From: Actinomycetota bacterium
GTDB taxonomy: Bacteria; Actinomycetota; CADDZG01; JAHWKV01
Assembly: GCA_019347725.1 (NCBI GenBank)
Contig: JAHWKV010000040.1
Span: 1 to 7,483, forward strand
DNA: 7,483 nucleotides
Reading direction: 5' to 3'
A program made the translations under genes and the position numbers. Within the stretch, counting starts at the first letter, position 1; each line of letters starts with the position of its first letter. The notes under the pieces were generated by a model, which saw only the letters and a program-made list of their open reading frames with translations, made no database searches and had not been told where the DNA came from. Positions 5,240-7,483 of this stretch are shown here, piece after piece.

Positions 5240-6983
5240 GCAGCCGCTGCCAGACTGCGAGCCGAGCGGGGATTGCAGCCTTCTGTTGTGACTCATGATC
5301 CAGCTGAAAGCGGCGGACCAGCATGAGATCGCTGCGGGTACAGATTCCGACCAGGCGGCCACGGTCGAGGACCGGGATGTGTTCGACTCCTTCGTCGACC
5401 ATCAGGTGAAGGGCGATTATCGCGCTATCGTCAGGCCCGACGCTGACGACGTCCCGGCTGGATAGCTCGCTCACCGGCTTGTCTTCGTCTACGTCGGCTC
5501 GCAACAAATCGCCGCGAGCGAGGATGCCAACCACCCTGTCGTGGGCGTCAACCAGAGGAAAGGCGCCATGACCGCCCTGCATGAACCGCAGCCGAGCCTC
5601 GCCGCCGGTTGCTTGGGCGCTCAAGGTTTCGACCGGCGAGCTCATGATCTGGCGAACCTGGGTGGTCGTAAAGGGATCGACCCCGTAGTGGCGGCCGATT
5701 CGCAGGCCGCGTCGGCTGAGTTTTTCGGTCATGATGCTGTGCTCGCTTAGGGAATTGAAAATCAGGTCGGCCAAGATGGTCGCCAGCATTAACGGGACCA
5801 CGATGTCGTAGTCGCGGGTCAGCTCGAAGACAAATACGATGGATGCAAAGCTGGCCCGGCTCGCCGCTCCGAATGTGGCCCCCATCGCCACCGTGGCAAA
5901 GAGGCCGATACCTACAGCCGGACCGGGCAGCGCGGCGTTGAGCCCGCTTCCCACTAGTGAGCCGAAGCTGGCGCCCATCAACAAGATGGGGGCAAGAGTG
6001 CCTCCCGATGTGCCTGATCCCAGGGCCAGCCACCAGGCAACGAGCTTGGCTACGAGCAGTGTCCCTGCGGTGGCTGCTGCAGCCTCCCCGGCCAAGACGT
6101 AGTCGATGGTGTCGTAGCCCACCCCGAGTGCCCGGGGTACCAAAAACCCGATCCCTGCAAAACCGAGTGCGCCGATGGCCGGGTGCCAGAACTGACCGAT
6201 CGGCAGTCGGCGGTAAGCGCCCTCAACTGCGAAAAGGCCTTTGCAGACGACCACTGCAAACAAGCCGCACGCGAGCCCGAGCAGGGCAAAGGCGGGTAAG
6301 ACCTCAAGACTGGCGAACTCATGGTCGGGTACGGTAAATAGTGGACCGGGCCCGAACAGTGCATCATGCATGCCTCCGGCAACGCTGGTGGCCACGATAA
6401 GGGGTACCAGCGCCCGGGCGGAGAACTCGAACAGCAGCAGCTCGACGGCCAGCACAACCGCCGCCAAGGGGGCACCGAACGTGGCCGACATACCGGCCGC
6501 CGCCCCGCAGGCGAGAAGAATCTTTCTCTCCGAAGGGGAGACCTTAATGATTTGCCCTAGCAGCGAGCCCAGCGAACCTCCGGTGACGATGATGGGACCC
6601 TCGGCCCCGAAAGGGGCTGCGGTGCCTATGGCCACAGCAGCTGAAACGGGTTTAGCCACTGCCGTTCGGGGCTGGATGCGGCTTTGCTTGGTCATGATTG
6701 CGTCCATGGCTTCGGGGATCCCGTGGCCGCGGATCGTCGGCGCCCATTTGGCGAGCAGACTCACGATGAAAGCCCCGGCGACCGCAGCCACGAACAGGCG
6801 CGGTCCCGGATCCAGAGTTGCGAGCGATCGGGGAACCGTGTCGAACTCGCCGAAGACGGCGAAATTGGTAATGAGATCGATCATGTTCAGCAGCAGCCAT
6901 GCCGCAGCGCCCCCTGCGACCCCGAGAACGGCGGCCAGTCCAGTGAGCAGAAGAGTTCGCTTGGGCGGAGTCGCAAGAAACAT
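5229..6983 (-). CDS. CLC-family chloride transporter or channel with two CBS domains
   Basis: This is a 584-residue integral membrane protein of the CLC family, which moves chloride or similar anions, either by exchange for protons or as a channel. The membrane part spans roughly residues 10-412. Selectivity segments are GHGIPEAMDA (86-95, His in place of the Ser of GSGIP), GAEGP (126-130, gating Glu128) and GSGTSGGTLAP (322-332). The helix GAPLAAVVLAVELL (170-183) aligns with E. coli NAPLAGILFIIEEM; Glu181 matches E202, but the proton-pathway Glu203 is Leu182. The central anion-binding Tyr445 position reads HSIMTEKL, giving Met418. CBS1 (about 443-497) and CBS2 (about 504-558) form a cytoplasmic pair likely to bind adenine nucleotides. 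The ATG at 6983 has no good ribosome site; a TATTAT -10 nine bases upstream suggests a nearly leaderless message. It is divergent from a MarR gene with a palindrome in the shared promoter. Transport mode and ion cannot be settled from sequence. Confidence 0.93.
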   Translation of the reverse strand: MFLATPPKRTLLLTGLAAVLGVAGGAAAWLLLNMIDLITNFAVFGEFDTVPRSLATLDPGPRLFVAAVAGAFIVSLLAKWAPTIRGHGIPEAMDAIMTKQSRIQPRTAVAKPVSAAVAIGTAAPFGAEGPIIVTGGSLGSLLGQIIKVSPSERKILLACGAAAGMSATFGAPLAAVVLAVELLLFEFSARALVPLIVATSVAGGMHDALFGPGPLFTVPDHEFASLEVLPAFALLGLACGLFAVVVCKGLFAVEGAYRRLPIGQFWHPAIGALGFAGIGFLVPRALGVGYDTIDYVLAGEAAAATAGTLLVAKLVAWWLALGSGTSGGTLAPILLMGASFGSLVGSGLNAALPGPAVGIGLFATVAMGATFGAASRASFASIVFVFELTRDYDIVVPLMLATILADLIFNSLSEHSIMTEKLSRRGLRIGRHYGVDPFTTTQVRQIMSSPVETLSAQATGGEARLRFMQGGHGAFPLVDAHDRVVGILARGDLLRADVDEDKPVSELSSRDVVSVGPDDSAIIALHLMVDEGVEHIPVLDRGRLVGICTRSDLMLVRRFQLDHESQQKAAIPARLAVWQRLLKK

Positions 6984-6992
6984 CGTGACCAG

Positions 6993-6998
6993 ATAATA
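6993..6998 (-). promoter_or_regulatory. Probable -10 of the CLC gene
   Basis: TATTAT on the minus strand (5 of 6 to TATAAT) lies nine bases before the CLC ATG at 6983. A possible -35, GTGACG (7022-7017, 4 of 6), sits 18 bases upstream, inside the first codons of the MarR gene. The 17-bp palindrome overlaps the spacer and -10, so a bound repressor would block it. Confidence 0.45.
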
Positions 6999-7012
6999 TC
7001 GCTAGGCGATAT
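6996..7012. promoter_or_regulatory. 17-bp palindromic operator in the CLC-MarR divergent promoter
   Basis: ATATCGCTAGGCGATAT is a perfect inverted repeat: 7-bp arms ATATCGC and GCGATAT around TAG. Length and symmetry match typical MarR-family sites. It fills most of the 27-bp gap between CLC (starts 6983, minus) and the regulator (starts 7011, plus), touches the regulator's ATG, and overlaps the -10 boxes proposed for both genes. The inferred role is autoregulation plus control of CLC. Confidence 0.7.
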
Positions 7013-7451
7013 GACTCGTCACGTTGAGGACTCGGGATCCGAGCTGTCCGAACAGGACTACCGGCGTTTGCTCGCGTTTAGGGACGGTCTGCGCCAGTTC
7101 CTGCACTGGAGTAGTGATCGAGCCCAGCAGGCGGGTATTACCGCCGCTCAGCACCAGCTTTTGCTGGCGGTGCGCGGGCACGATGGGGCTCCTAGCGTTA
7201 GCGACCTTGCGAAGCACTTGCTGTTGCGCCACAACAGTGCGGTCGAGTTGGTGGACCGTACGGCGCAAGCAGGGCTGATCCGCAGGCTCCCCGACCCCGA
7301 GGACCATCGCTCCGTGCGGCTGGAGCTGACCGAGGAGGGAATGGATCGGCTAAGAGCCCTAACTCAAGCCCACCTTGAGGAGCTGTCGAGGTTCGGGCCG
7401 CGCCTCGCTAGATTGTGGAGCCATCTTCCGGCCGGCGGCGGCGAGCAGTAG
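7011..7451 (+). CDS. MarR-family transcriptional regulator
   Basis: This 146-residue winged-helix DNA-binding protein should act as a dimer in the cytoplasm. Residues 14-40 form the N-terminal dimerisation helix. The winged helix-turn-helix spans about 44-110: ITAAQHQLLLAVRG, then SVSDLAKHLLLRHNSAVELV (62-81, turn and recognition helix), then the wing RRLPDPEDHRSVRLELTEEG (91-110) with the family's D-x-R and L-T pattern. The rest is the C-terminal dimerisation helix. There is no cysteine, so OhrR-type thiol sensing is excluded; the ligand is unknown. The start at ATG 7011 overlaps the palindrome. The open frame continues upstream to 6684, but that part is antisense to CLC and lacks MarR homology. 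A weak AGG at 7004-7006 and a TAATAT -10 (6994-6999) suggest a very short leader. The divergent layout predicts repression of itself and the CLC gene. Confidence 0.93.
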   Translation: MTRHVEDSGSELSEQDYRRLLAFRDGLRQFLHWSSDRAQQAGITAAQHQLLLAVRGHDGAPSVSDLAKHLLLRHNSAVELVDRTAQAGLIRRLPDPEDHRSVRLELTEEGMDRLRALTQAHLEELSRFGPRLARLWSHLPAGGGEQ

Positions 7452-7483
7452 CCGGGCGCTCCTACTGGGTCTTTATGATGCCG

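Noticed and set aside
6241..6996. 251-codon plus-strand open frame opposite CLC
   Set aside because: Ser/Ala/Pro-rich shadow of the CLC gene with no recognisable features; the CLC frame is well supported.
6684..7010. Upstream extension of the MarR frame
   Set aside because: It is antisense to CLC and lacks MarR homology; ATG 7011 gives a normal 146-residue regulator.

Overview
The window reads as chromosomal DNA of a GC-rich actinobacterium. The reasons are a GuaB3-type IMP dehydrogenase paralogue near guaA, an actinobacterial style of lipoprotein, TANNNT -10 boxes placed for leaderless or nearly leaderless transcripts, and a TTG start. Acidimicrobiia or a relative is a guess. I see no insertion sequence, phage gene, tRNA, rRNA or CRISPR array.

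Layout: (1) bases 1-105 are the last 34 codons of an upstream gene ending in a Leu-Pro-Gly repeat, followed by a perfect 14-bp hairpin that probably terminates it. (2) guaB3 lies at 323-1504 (+). (3) Bases 1505-2361 hold two minus-strand genes that a plain ORF search misses or misreads. One encodes a 39-residue aromatic-rich single-pass membrane protein with a strong ribosome binding site. The other encodes an uncharacterised lipoprotein whose signal peptide and body lie in different frames, so one base appears to be missing. (4) guaA lies at 2439-4028 (+), divergent from the lipoprotein across a 77-bp gap that holds a 10+10+10 inverted repeat. (5) A PQQ-type sugar (aldose) dehydrogenase lipoprotein at 4034-5239 (+) starts at TTG 5 bases after the guaA stop and looks translationally coupled to it. 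(6) A CLC chloride transporter/channel with two C-terminal CBS domains lies at 5229-6983 (-) and overlaps the dehydrogenase end by 11 bases. (7) A MarR-family regulator at 7011-7451 (+) is divergent from the CLC gene. A perfect 17-bp palindrome in the 27-bp gap is a strong candidate operator for both.

How the genes fit: GuaB3 and GuaA belong to guanine nucleotide synthesis (IMP to XMP to GMP), but here they are separated by an opposite-strand envelope pair. The sugar dehydrogenase probably shares the guaA transcript without an obvious metabolic link. The MarR-CLC pair looks like a self-contained regulator-target module. Nothing here is clearly a new system. The best leads are the overlooked small membrane protein with twin palindromes upstream, the frameshifted lipoprotein, the MarR palindrome, and a CLC protein lacking the inner proton glutamate and the central tyrosine.
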